Shown here: positions 50,046 through 58,828 of the stretch, piece after piece
Layout of the letters: the number at the start of each line of letters is the position of its first letter
Position numbering within the stretch: position 1 is the first letter of the stretch
Assembly (NCBI GenBank): GCA_965261195.1
Contig: OZ253455.1
Location: 1,674,001-1,738,000, forward strand
Reading direction: 5' to 3'
DNA: 64,000 bases
Origin: Bin87 sp965261195
GTDB taxonomy: Bacteria; Chloroflexota; Dehalococcoidia; Lucifugimonadales; UBA3495
Notes under the pieces: model-generated
The model's database searches: none
Seen by the model: only the letters and a program-made list of their open reading frames with translations
What the model was told of the DNA's origin: nothing
Position numbers and translations under genes: made by a program

Positions 50046-51382
50046 TCAGGCTGGGAGTGGCAGGGCGCGCAATCGAGCGAGGGCGCGACTGAACCGGTTT
50101 TCCCAGGGCCAGCGCTGGGGCAGATGCAAAGTGCGGCGGCGCGCCGAACGGGTGAGCCGTCCGGGCATCGAGAAGAAGCGTCGTCGGAGGGTTTTGGTGG
50201 TCACCACCGGCTCGCCCAGACCGATGCGCGCCGTCCAGCGTGCCAGGTTGTGGGCCATCACCTGGACGGCCAGCCAGGCGGCGTTGGCGGCGAAGCGGCC
50301 TGAGGGGAGATGGTTGAGTCCGACGCCGTACTTGAGGTCTCGGATGGCATTCTCGATCTCGGCGTGGCGGCGATGGTCGGCCTCCAGTTCCAGGGTTGCC
50401 CCGTCCCGGTCGGTGATGCAGCCGTGATAGCTGTAGCTGGCGAAGAGGGCCAACTGGGAACCGGACGTTGGCTGCACCCGCCGGACGATGAGCCGCACCG
50501 GCGCGGCGTCAGGCTCACTCCGGAAGGGGGTGTAGGTGGTCTCCGCCACGTCGGCGGCGCCGTCCATCCAGTAGGGAATCGGCGTCCAGTCCGTCTCGGG
50601 TATGGCCTCGATGATATTCCGCAGGCGGGCGTGCTGGCGGATGCTGATGGAGTAGCGCACATCCATTGCGCGGCAGACCGCGACCAGGGCGTGGGCATAG
50701 AAGCCGCGGTCAGCGCGCACCGTGAGTTGTCCCCTGGCCCCGCCGTAGCGCACCCGTCCCACCGTTTCACGCCGGAAGTGGGCGGCGCCCCGAGCGGTGT
50801 TGGCGCGGCCCTCGCGCAGCCGAGCCATCAGCACGTCGCCGGCACCGGCCCCAGAGTCCGGGCCCGGGCCAGCAGCGGGTGATAGCCTCGCTGGCCGGTG
50901 TAGCCGTGGTGGCGTGCCCCTTCTTTGGCCAGACCATAGGTCTCGCAGCTGGTGGAGTCCAGGTCGATGGTCAACGGCCCGTCGCCGGGTCCGGCCCCAG
51001 CAGCCCAGGCCCGGGCCAGCAGCTCCCGGCCTACCCGATCCAACTGGCGGACGTGGCCCCACCGGAAGCTGCGCAGGAAGGTTCCCAGGGTGGATGGCGC
51101 CTTGACTACGCAGCCGATGGCGCCGGCCGTCCGGCCGGTGCGCAACACGTCGGCGTCGTCAATGCAGTCGCCGCCCGCCAGCGCAGACGCCACCAGGGTC
51201 ATCATCTGGTCGCCCGGGTTCGCCCGACCTGGCGCGTCGCCCAGGTCGGGGCGCTGCTGGACCAGTTGGGGCAGACCCAGGCGCTGGGCCAGGGTCACCG
51301 GAAGGATTAGCCCGGCATTGTTGACCAGGCGGTGGTCGTCGAAGGCGATGTGGATGCCGTCGGGGTAACTGCGTGGTAGCAT
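50046..51382 (-). pseudogene. IS1380-family transposase, frame-broken
   Basis: The N-terminal part from ATG 51382 (HIAFDDHRLVNNAGLILPVTLAQRLGL, LTIDLDSTSCETYG, GYHPLLA) and the C-terminal part (GDVLMARLREG, VRADRGFYAHALV, AEIENAIRDLKYG) form one IS1380 transposase with DDE residues in LDSTSCE, ADRGFY and ENAIRDL. The frame changes by one base near 50845-50870 in a GC-rich run. It sits between dapB and asd, so it may have separated a lysine-biosynthesis operon. Confidence 0.82.
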
Positions 51383-51632
51383 CTATTGGGCGCTCCTGGT
51401 TTCGGGTTGTTTTTCTGTCTCGAAAACCATTATCCCAGATGCACAGGAGCACTTTCTTACCCATTCAACCCGCCGCCACACTTATCTTGTCGGTGGATTG
51501 GGGAGAGGGGGCGTTCCTTCCAAACCACCTAAAACGGAACGCTACCGGCAGTTTGTGCAATCTGGACGGTATCAGCCGGCGGGTGTAATCTGGATAATTA
51601 CATCCAACCAGCTGGACAGTTTCAGGAGCGCT

Positions 51633-52667
51633 ATGGACTTGCAAGGATTGAATCTCGCCATCGTGGGCGTCACGGGGGCCGTTGGTCTGGAGACTTTGCG
51701 TCTCATCGAGGCCCGCTACCCGCAGCACACGAATCTAAAGCTGCTGGCCTCAAAGCGTTCTGCCGGTCGCAAGATGGAGGTCAACGGCAAGACCTTCACC
51801 GTCGCCGAAACCACCGATGATAGCTTCGATGATGTGGACATCGTCTTTATCTCCGCCCGTACCGAGGATTCCCGCCGGTTCGGGCCGGTGGCCGCTGCCG
51901 CTGGCGCAATGGTCATTGACGATTCCAGCGCCTTCCGCATGGATACGGCCGTGCCGCTGTTGGTGCCCGAGGTGAATGGCGCCGACCTGGACTGGCACAA
52001 CGGCATCGTGTCCATTCCCAACTGCTCGACCACCCCTCTGGTGATGGTGGCGCATCCGCTCCGGCAAGCCAGCCCCATCCGCCGTATTGTGGCCGACACG
52101 TACCAGTCGGTATCCGGAGCCGGCGGCGCGGCGATGAACGAGCTGCGTGACCAGACCCGAACGGTGATGCACGGCGGGCCGGCGGAACCGGACGCTCAGC
52201 CCCAGCAGATTGCCTTCAACGTTATCCCGCAAATCGACAGCTTCAACGAGTCCGGTTATACCCGTGAAGAGCAGAAGATGATCGACGAGAGCCGCAAGAT
52301 CCTGCACCAACCGGAAATGGCGGTGTCGGCAACCTGCGTGCGCGTACCCGTGTTCGTGTCCCACTGCGTGGCGGCTCATTTGGAGTTTGACCAGCCGGTA
52401 TCGACCGGTGAAGCTCGCGAACTGCTGAGCCAGATGCCCGGCGTGGTGGTTCAGGACGACCCGATGGCGTCGGTGTACCCCATGCCAGTGGCGGCGGCCG
52501 GTCGCGACGAGGTGTTTGTGGGTCGCATCCGCAAGGACGCCTCCCACCCCAACGGGCTGGCGATGTGGGTCGTAACCGACAACCTGGTAAAGGGCGCCGC
52601 GCTGAACGCCCTGCAAATCGCCGAGGCAGCCATCACGCGCGGCGTCGTACACGGGCAGCAACATTGA
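51633..52667 (+). CDS. asd: aspartate-semialdehyde dehydrogenase
   Basis: 344 residues. It reduces aspartyl phosphate to the semialdehyde. The Rossmann start is IVGVTGAVGLETLRLI, the catalytic Cys131 is in SIPNCSTT, and the catalytic His is in the VRVPVFVSHC segment. AGGAG stands only 4 bases before the ATG, a short spacing. A palindrome-like TGTAAT/ATTACA element lies about 30-50 bases upstream and could be an operator. Confidence 0.95.
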   Translation: MDLQGLNLAIVGVTGAVGLETLRLIEARYPQHTNLKLLASKRSAGRKMEVNGKTFTVAETTDDSFDDVDIVFISARTEDSRRFGPVAAAAGAMVIDDSSAFRMDTAVPLLVPEVNGADLDWHNGIVSIPNCSTTPLVMVAHPLRQASPIRRIVADTYQSVSGAGGAAMNELRDQTRTVMHGGPAEPDAQPQQIAFNVIPQIDSFNESGYTREEQKMIDESRKILHQPEMAVSATCVRVPVFVSHCVAAHLEFDQPVSTGEARELLSQMPGVVVQDDPMASVYPMPVAAAGRDEVFVGRIRKDASHPNGLAMWVVTDNLVKGAALNALQIAEAAITRGVVHGQQH

Positions 52668-52712
52668 GCTACACTGGAACCGGAAACGGTTCCTAATCAT
52701 CGAGTATCATTC

Positions 52713-53819
52713 ATGTCCACGCAAGTTCAGCCAAACGACCCTGACGCCCTCATCCGGCGCATCAGAGAGGCACTTCGGGAAAACCCGGAGGCTCGTACCC
52801 TGCTATTGCATGACTTGCTCAGCGAGAATCTGCTGCAGTTGCCGGCACGGCTCGACGCCCTGTCTGAAACCGTCGCTCAAAACGCCATCGCCATTGCGAA
52901 TCTCTCCGACCGATTCGCCGACTTGCTTGCAACCCAGCAGCGCACCGATGAACGGTTCGATAGACTGGCCGAGTCCCAGCAGCGCACCGATGAACGGTTC
53001 GATAGACTGGCCGAGTCTCAGCAGCGCACCGATGAAATGTTGGCCGCGCTGAACGAGTCCCAACAGCGTACCGACCAACGGTTCGATAGTCTGGACGAGA
53101 CACAGCGGCGCACTGACGAACGGTTCGATAGACTGGCCGAGTCCCAGCAGCGCCTCGATGAAGCGATGGCGCAGTCCCAACAGCGCACCGATGAAGCGAT
53201 GGCGCAGTCCCAACAGCGCACCGATGAAGCGCAGGCGCAGTCCCAACAGCGCACCGATGAAGCGCAGGCGCAGTCCCGACAGCGTGCCGATGAAGCGATG
53301 GCGGCGCTGTCCGAGTCCCAGCGGCGTACCGATGAACGGTTCGCCCAGTTTATGCAGTCTCAACAAAGGATGGACAACGACATCGCCACGCTGAAGGGTT
53401 GGGGTCTGGAGCTCATCAGCCGGCGAAGAATTCCGGAATTTGCCAAGGCGACGGGAATGCGGCGTCTTGAGGAAATTCCTCCCGCAGAGTTGCGCCGAAT
53501 CGCTGAAGACGCCTGTGATTACGGCCACATCACCGAGGCGGAAATGGACGACGTTGCTACTGCTGATGTGGTGTTCTACGGGCGTCGCCGCGATTCCGGC
53601 GCCCATGCTTATCTCGTGGCTCAGGCATCTTACTCTTTACACCCATCGGATGTTATTAGAGCGGTTGAACAGGCTGCGGTACTCGCCAAAATCACCGGTA
53701 TTGCGGCGTTTCCGGTTGTTGTCGGCACCCATCTAACACCGGAGGCTGCGACGGAAATCCAGCGGCATGACTCGGTTTCATACGTCCACATCGTGAATGG
53801 CAACCGTCTGCGCGCCTGA
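52713..53819 (+). CDS. coiled-coil protein fused to a PD-(D/E)XK-like nuclease domain
   Basis: 368 residues. Residues about 75-215 are a long coiled coil built from 14-residue units (SQQRTDERFDRLAE) and 11-residue units (SQQRTDEAMAQ), encoded by near-identical 42- and 33-bp repeats (52936-53340). The C-terminal 130 residues (RIPEFAKATGMRRL, MDDVATADVVFYGRR, AYLVAQASYSLHPSDV, FPVVVG) match a PD-(D/E)XK-like family where the E-x-S/K strand is changed to AQAS, so catalysis is doubtful. It lies between asd and dapA. Confidence 0.7.
   Translation: MSTQVQPNDPDALIRRIREALRENPEARTLLLHDLLSENLLQLPARLDALSETVAQNAIAIANLSDRFADLLATQQRTDERFDRLAESQQRTDERFDRLAESQQRTDEMLAALNESQQRTDQRFDSLDETQRRTDERFDRLAESQQRLDEAMAQSQQRTDEAMAQSQQRTDEAQAQSQQRTDEAQAQSRQRADEAMAALSESQRRTDERFAQFMQSQQRMDNDIATLKGWGLELISRRRIPEFAKATGMRRLEEIPPAELRRIAEDACDYGHITEAEMDDVATADVVFYGRRRDSGAHAYLVAQASYSLHPSDVIRAVEQAAVLAKITGIAAFPVVVGTHLTPEAATEIQRHDSVSYVHIVNGNRLRA
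52936..53340. repeat. 42-bp and 33-bp tandem coding repeats
   Basis: CAGCGCACCGATGAACGGTT (42-bp units) and CAACAGCGCACCGATGAAGC (33-bp units) recur many times in the gene at 52713. Both lengths keep the reading frame, so the coiled coil can grow or shrink by recombination. Confidence 0.85.
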
Positions 53820-53945
53820 TGTAGATTGCTATCGCAGCAAAATGCCCGGATGTGTATAATGCCGGCAACATGATACTGTCAAGCGGCCAACCGGGTATCC
53901 GATCCCGACGATAGACGCCGCTGATGCTACCAGGAGGGACGCGTT

Positions 53946-54848
53946 ATGCCTGTAGAAATTGGCCGCCTGATTACGGCAATGGTTACACCCTTCGACGCCG
54001 AGGGGAATGTTGACTACGACCAGGCCAAGCGTCTCGCCGTGGCCCTGCTGGACTCCGGCACCGATGGGCTGGTGGTTACCGGCACCACCGGCGAAGGGCC
54101 GGCGCTGTCCATGGACGAAAAGGCCCGCCTGTACGGCGAGGTGAAAGACGCCATCGGCTCGCGCGGCGCCGTCATCGCCGGCACCAGCGACAACAACACC
54201 ACGGCATCCATCGAGCTGAGCCGCCAGGCCGAACAGGTCGGGGCGGATGCCCTCCTGCTGACGGTGCCGGCGTATAACAAGCCGCCGCAAGAGGGCCTGT
54301 ATCAGCACTTCAAGGCCCTGGCCGAGTGTACCAACCTGCCCGGGATGCTGTACAACGTGCCCAGCCGCACCAGCCTCAACATGACCGATGCGACTACCGT
54401 GCGCCTGTCCGAGATTGACAACATTATCGGCATCAAAGAGGCCAGCAGCGACCCGGTTCAAATCGCCAAAGTAATTCGCGACACACCCGATGCTTTTCGG
54501 GTCTGGTCGGGCAACGATGACGAAACCTTCGGCATCATGTCAATGGGCGGTTTCGGTGTGGTTAGCGTGGCGGCCCACCTCATCGGCAGCCAGATTAAGC
54601 AGATGATGGGATTCACCCTGGAGGGCGACGTGGAGGCCGCCGGCGCCGAACACCTGCGCCTGCTGGATATGTTCAAGGGGCTGTTCGTCGTGTCCAACCC
54701 CATACCCGTGAAGTATGGGATCAACTGGGCCGGCTTCAACGTGGGCGAACCGCGTTTGCCCCTGGTGCCTCCCGATGCGAAAACCGCCGCCCAGCTGGAC
54801 GCCCTTTTGGAAAGATACGATATCGGCATCGCAGCGCCAACCGATTAA
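53946..54848 (+). CDS. dapA: 4-hydroxy-tetrahydrodipicolinate synthase
   Basis: 300 residues, class I aldolase. It condenses pyruvate with aspartate semialdehyde, the Asd product. The Schiff-base Lys164 is in GIKEAS, Tyr136 in LYNVPSR and the Thr pair in TGTTGE (Thr47-Thr48). AGGAGGG stands about 7 bases before the ATG. TATAAT at 53852-53857 may be the -10 of its own promoter. Confidence 0.95.
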   Translation: MPVEIGRLITAMVTPFDAEGNVDYDQAKRLAVALLDSGTDGLVVTGTTGEGPALSMDEKARLYGEVKDAIGSRGAVIAGTSDNNTTASIELSRQAEQVGADALLLTVPAYNKPPQEGLYQHFKALAECTNLPGMLYNVPSRTSLNMTDATTVRLSEIDNIIGIKEASSDPVQIAKVIRDTPDAFRVWSGNDDETFGIMSMGGFGVVSVAAHLIGSQIKQMMGFTLEGDVEAAGAEHLRLLDMFKGLFVVSNPIPVKYGINWAGFNVGEPRLPLVPPDAKTAAQLDALLERYDIGIAAPTD

Positions 54849-55004
54849 CCCGTAACCAAATTAACCCGTGACCAAACCCGTGCCGTTTGCCACACCACTG
54901 CCGACCGGCCACCGCTTCCCATAACTTCTTTCTGCAAGCCCGGTCGGCTCGCCAATTCGTGGAATCGCCTATCGTAATGCCTTGGTATCACAAGGAGCAC
55001 CGAA

Positions 55005-55901
55005 ATGTCGCTGAAAACAGTCATCTTCGTGGATGGCCAGAATTTTCGCCACAATTTGAGGGATTATCACTTCCGTTCCGACCCGCCGCACCCCAACAAC
55101 CCAGAGTATAGACTCGACGAGAAACACTTCCGATGGCAGGAGTTCTTTCAAGACGCACTGTCCAAGTTCGATGAGGTTACCGGCTGGGACCATCAGCTGG
55201 TGCGGGTCTACTGGTACTACGCCGAGAACATCACCCCGTGGACGCCCAACCTCTGGCGGGCGCAACGCATCGTTGACGAGTACGGCGGGCGGATGCCGGA
55301 ACTCACCACCGAGCTGGTCGTGCAGAAGGCTCAGGACTGGTACGAGCACGAATTCCGACGCTTCCACCAGCTCCGCAAGTCCGTTTTCGAGGAAATCCAG
55401 CAGAATACCAACTTCCTGGAGTTCAAGTACGTGGGCCAGTACGTGGTGCAGCCGTTTCGCCCCTATCGGCTGGAATATGACTACGAAGGCAACATCATGT
55501 TCCAGGGCACCCAGGTTGGAGAGAAGGGCGTAGACATCGGCATTGCCGTGGACATGATCTCCAAAATGAACAGCTTCGATTGCGCGGTGCTGGTGTCCGG
55601 CGATAGCGACTTCTTCCCGGTGCTGCGTTACCTGAAAGACAACCTTAAGTATGTGTACCACTTCTCGGTGGGCCGGGGAGTAGGGCAAGACACCCAGTAT
55701 TTCTCGCCGGCGCTGCGGGGCATCGTGGACTGCTTCCAGGGCTTTGACGAACTGGAACTATTGAGCAACTACGTCAACGAGCACGCCGGCATCCCCCCCG
55801 CCATCATGGACACCATCAACCAGCGCGCCGCCGAACTGGAACGGATTCTGGAAGAGGAACCCCTGCGCTACCAGCCCGAGCCCGAGCCGATGTTGAACTG
55901 A
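55005..55901 (+). CDS. NYN domain protein (predicted RNase)
   Basis: 298 residues. The NYN (PIN-like) fold shows the first acidic residue in VIFVDGQNFRHNL, GVDIGIAVDMI in the middle and the LVSGDSDFFPVLRYL motif with the conserved Asp pair. NYN proteins are metal-dependent RNases. AAGGAG stands 8 bases before ATG 55005. Its stop lies one base before the TA flank of the IS5-like inverted repeat. Confidence 0.85.
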   Translation: MSLKTVIFVDGQNFRHNLRDYHFRSDPPHPNNPEYRLDEKHFRWQEFFQDALSKFDEVTGWDHQLVRVYWYYAENITPWTPNLWRAQRIVDEYGGRMPELTTELVVQKAQDWYEHEFRRFHQLRKSVFEEIQQNTNFLEFKYVGQYVVQPFRPYRLEYDYEGNIMFQGTQVGEKGVDIGIAVDMISKMNSFDCAVLVSGDSDFFPVLRYLKDNLKYVYHFSVGRGVGQDTQYFSPALRGIVDCFQGFDELELLSNYVNEHAGIPPAIMDTINQRAAELERILEEEPLRYQPEPEPMLN

Positions 55902-55937
55902 CTAGGGCGTGTTTACAAACTCTCCCTCTGTTGGTAT

Positions 55938-55973
55938 CCCCGCAGGCCAGATTCGATATTCTGGCCTGCGGGG
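55938..55973. terminator. strong intrinsic hairpin
   Basis: A perfect 14-bp stem (CCCCGCAGGCCAGA and its complement) with an 8-base loop, just inside the IS5-type repeat and just after the FnIII gene stop on the minus strand. The T tract is weak (CTTTGT on the plus side), so it may block transcription in both directions with only partial efficiency. Confidence 0.6.
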
Positions 55974-55986
55974 GCTTTGTGCCGAG

Positions 55987-56864
55987 TCAGTTGGACGGCA
56001 GGTCAATTTTATACAAGGTCTCGCCAGCTGTGCCGCCTATTTTGCTGTAGCCGATAGCATACACCGCAGTCGTGGCGAATTCGGGTATCGCCCAAGCATC
56101 GCAGGCTGTTCGATAGTATCCGTCCGGAATTGCCGGCCCCCTCCGGCCTGTTACTTTGGCGAATCCAATTCCTTGGTCTGTTGAAAGGTTGTTGTGAACG
56201 CCTGGCTCAAAGTATGCGTCAAACCCGGCCGCATTCGCGATGGTTACGCAAATGTCCAGCAACTTCAACCCGTGCGGAGCCTCGTAAGATTTGCCGTTTG
56301 CCAGGTCAACGCTGGTTGGCGTAGTCGCGCTGTTGAGCGTAACGTCGAGCCAGGCAACCGGTTTCGTGCCGAAAGTTGCGGTGTTGCCGCTGGCTAAATA
56401 GCCGCCTTCGGGAATTGCCAAGCCGGTTATGGAGCAGAACCCCTCGCCGTGCTGACCGGAGGTCATTACCAAGTTGGCCCATGGCGACCATACGGGTGCG
56501 TCGCCACCCGACCGCGTGGTTCTGGCCCCAATGAGGACGAGGTAGCCAGCGCCGGGTTGGAGGCTACTGATAGTGTGGCTGGTGTAGGCGCTTGGTATGC
56601 TTGGTATGGTGGTGTAGTGAAGGCGTCCAGCCAATCACGGCCCGCATTTCGCATTCGATGATACTCTTCGAGGTTGACCCAGCCGATGGTGTAGAACCGG
56701 GCTCCGGCGGCAACGTCCCACGTTGCGTGAAGTTCGCCACCGTTGGCGGTGGCGACGACGGTGGGCTGGTTAGGTGGCACGGCGGCGGCCGGCATGGCGG
56801 CGATACTGGCAATGAGTAGTACAAATGTCAACGCCAGCAGAAGTACGATTCTGGTTGATTTCAT
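55987..56864 (-). pseudogene. secreted fibronectin type III domain protein, broken by one frameshift
   Basis: ATG 56864 opens a signal peptide (RIVLLLALTFVLLIASIAA) and an FnIII domain (ATWDVAAGARFYTIGWVNLEEY, DWLDAF). At about 56600 the pattern continues in the next frame (YTSHTISSLQPGAGYLVLIGART, then WSPWANLVMTSG), followed by a C-terminal domain to 55987 containing three Cys residues. One base separates the two halves, so the gene is either recently broken or wrong by one base in the consensus. Confidence 0.7.
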
Positions 56865-56954
56865 CACAAACGTTCCTCATGGTGAGTCTTGGTATTTATC
56901 AAGGCTCCGATAGCCGAGAAACCAGAGCCTTGACCGACAATTGCGCTTTGACGC

Positions 56955-57050
56955 TTACTTGCGCCGGCGCACTATACGCCGTTTGACAATGCGCCTGACA
57001 ATCCGCATAACGGTTCTTCTCCGACGCGCCCGGACGATTCTGATAGCCAT
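56955..57050 (-). CDS. 31-residue arginine-rich peptide gene
   Basis: ATG 57050 stands 5 bases after a full AAAGGAGG (57056-57063), the best ribosome site in this region. The product is 31 residues, with 16 Arg or Lys, in the repeated pattern RIVR-x4-6 (MAIRIVRARRRRTVMRIVRR and on), and ends at TAA. The regular spacing of Ile-Val pairs and Arg would form a cationic amphipathic or RNA-binding helix. It is too short for standard gene calling. It could be an antimicrobial-like peptide, an RNA-binding peptide or a leader peptide. Confidence 0.55.
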   Translation of the reverse strand: MAIRIVRARRRRTVMRIVRRIVKRRIVRRRK

Positions 57051-57199
57051 AGGGGCCTCCTTTGACAAGTCAAGTCTCGCCGAACCGGGCAACGATTGAC
57101 CTTAGCCGCGCCGATACTTGACCCCAACGGACGCCGCTGGCAAAATGCGGGCGGCTTGGACAAGCCAGTTGGGAGTCCCCGATTCAGCGGGGATAACCG

Positions 57200-57334
57200 C
57201 AAAAGCCCCGTCAGATGGCTCTGACGGGGCTATACATTGACTGCATTGCTGACTATAATAGCCAGCGATAGGAGCAATGTGTCGCCTCTGTCCGAATTAG
57301 CCTCGGCGTTTCCCTCGTCGAGGCTTTTGCAATT
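57200..57334 (-). ncRNA. candidate small RNA or attenuated leader
   Basis: From a predicted start near 57334 the minus strand has a stem (AGCCTCG/CGAGGCT, 57304-57325), a less ordered middle and the strong terminator at 57204-57231. It matches no riboswitch class I know. The 31-residue peptide gene lies downstream of the terminator, so read-through control of that gene is possible. Confidence 0.35.
57201..57231 (-). terminator. rho-independent terminator of the candidate RNA
   Basis: A 12-bp perfect stem (AGCCCCGTCAGA paired across TGGC) is followed on the minus strand by TTTT. It lies about 150 bases before the 31-residue peptide gene. Confidence 0.7.
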
Positions 57335-57340
57335 AAGGGG

Positions 57341-57370
57341 ATTGTACCCGATACAATGTGAGACTGTCTA
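57341..57370 (-). promoter_or_regulatory. predicted promoter of the candidate RNA
   Basis: On the minus strand, TAGACA (57365-57370) and TACAAT (57341-57346) with an 18-base spacer, five of six consensus bases each. The IS66 copy B insertion begins 17 bases upstream of the -35, so any activator site there would be separated. Confidence 0.4.
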
Positions 57371-57386
57371 TCGCCGGAGGCGATAG

Positions 57387-58817
57387 GTAACTGTTCAGAG
57401 TTGGTGAGGTGGATTGGCCGAAAGGGGTTCTGGGAGCCTTGCGCTGCCGGTGGTGGTTGTGTCATATAGTGGGTATGGATACGGAAATTGACCTCAAGAC
57501 TGCCGACCGGGATGCCCTGATTGCCATCATCGTCCGGAAACAGGCGATCATCGAGCGGTTGGAGAAACGGATTGGCCAATTGGAGGGGCCGGCCAAGCCA
57601 AGCGACTCGGGTCGGATGCCCGGTCTGCAGCCCAAAGCCGAGCGGAAACCGGCCCAGCCCAAAGGGCCACGCCAGCGCCGTCCCCACGGTTTTGCCCGCA
57701 CCCGCATGACGCCGACCCAGCGAGTGGAGCACGCGTTGGAACAGTGCCCCGACTGCGGAACTCAGCTGTCCGGCGGCTGGACCCAGCGCACTCGGGAAGT
57801 CATTGACTTGCCCCAAGTTCCGGTGCAGATTACCGAGTACGCTTACATCGCCCGCACCTGCCCGGGCTGCCGACGCCGCTGTGTACCATCGTCACAACTG
57901 GACGGCGTGGCGCTGGGTCGGCAGCGTCTGGGGGTCAATGTAATGAGCCTGATTGCCGCCCTGCGGGAAGAGGCCCGGCTGCCCTTCCGCACCATCCAGT
58001 GGTACCTGGGCGCCGTGCATGGGCTGCGCCTCAGCACGGGCGCCATCGTGGACGCCACGAAGCGGGTGGCTCAGCAGGCTCACGTTGTGATGGCCGATAT
58101 AATGGAACGGATCCGAGGCAGTCCGGTGGTTCATGCCGATGAGACCGGTTGGCGGGAGAACGGCAACAACGGCTACGTCTGGACCTTCAGCACTCCCAGC
58201 CAGCGGTACTTCCTGCGACGGGGTCGTGGCAAGGTGGTGGTGGATGAAGTCCTGGGCGATGCTTTCTCCGGAGTATTGGTCAGCGATTTCTACGCTGCCT
58301 ACCACCATTATGATGGCCCCAAGCAGCGGTGCTGGGCCCACCTGCTGCGGGACATCCACGACCGGCGCACTCTCTACCCGGATGATACGCCACTGGCACA
58401 GTGGGCCGACGCCGTACACCGTCTCTATGTCCAGGCCAAGGCCTTCACGCACCCGTCGCTGCTGCGACGGCGGGCGACCCAGCTGGCCCTGGAACAACGG
58501 CTGCTCGCCATCTGCCAGCCATTCCTCGACGACCCATCGGCAACCCAGGCCAAGCTATGCCGACGCATTGAACGCCACGTCAAAGAGCTCTTCGTCTTCG
58601 TGGCCGAACCGGAAACGCCGCCGGACAATAACGCCGCCGAACGCAGCCTGCGCCCGGTAGTGGTCAGCCGGAAGATCAGTGGTGGCACCCGGTCAGCCCA
58701 GGGCACTGCAACCAAGATGACGCTGGCCTCAATCTTCGGCACCTGGCGGGCCCAGGGCTTGAACCCCCTCACCGCCTGCCGACAATTACTCACTTCCCCT
58801 CAACCCTGAACAGTTAC
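57387..58817 (+). mobile_element. IS66-family insertion sequence, copy B, with 8-bp target duplication
   Basis: 1431 bp with the same GTAACTGTTCAG ends as copy A and an exact 8-bp duplication GGCGATAG (57379-57386 and 58818-58825). It landed in the arm of a perfect hairpin (CTATCGCC-GGA-GGCGATAG). It is shorter than copy A by 21 bases, exactly one heptapeptide unit in the transposase. Confidence 0.95.
57475..58809 (+). CDS. IS66 family transposase (copy B)
   Basis: 444 residues, very close to copy A at 12203-13558, in the opposite orientation. Zinc region (CPDCG, CPGCRRRC) and DDE residues (ADETGWRENG, SDFYAAYHHYDG, NNAAERSLRP) are intact. It has a single VRKQAII heptapeptide where copy A has two. 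Both copies could be active. Confidence 0.92.
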   Translation: MDTEIDLKTADRDALIAIIVRKQAIIERLEKRIGQLEGPAKPSDSGRMPGLQPKAERKPAQPKGPRQRRPHGFARTRMTPTQRVEHALEQCPDCGTQLSGGWTQRTREVIDLPQVPVQITEYAYIARTCPGCRRRCVPSSQLDGVALGRQRLGVNVMSLIAALREEARLPFRTIQWYLGAVHGLRLSTGAIVDATKRVAQQAHVVMADIMERIRGSPVVHADETGWRENGNNGYVWTFSTPSQRYFLRRGRGKVVVDEVLGDAFSGVLVSDFYAAYHHYDGPKQRCWAHLLRDIHDRRTLYPDDTPLAQWADAVHRLYVQAKAFTHPSLLRRRATQLALEQRLLAICQPFLDDPSATQAKLCRRIERHVKELFVFVAEPETPPDNNAAERSLRPVVVSRKISGGTRSAQGTATKMTLASIFGTWRAQGLNPLTACRQLLTSPQP

Positions 58818-58828
58818 GGCGATAGTGG

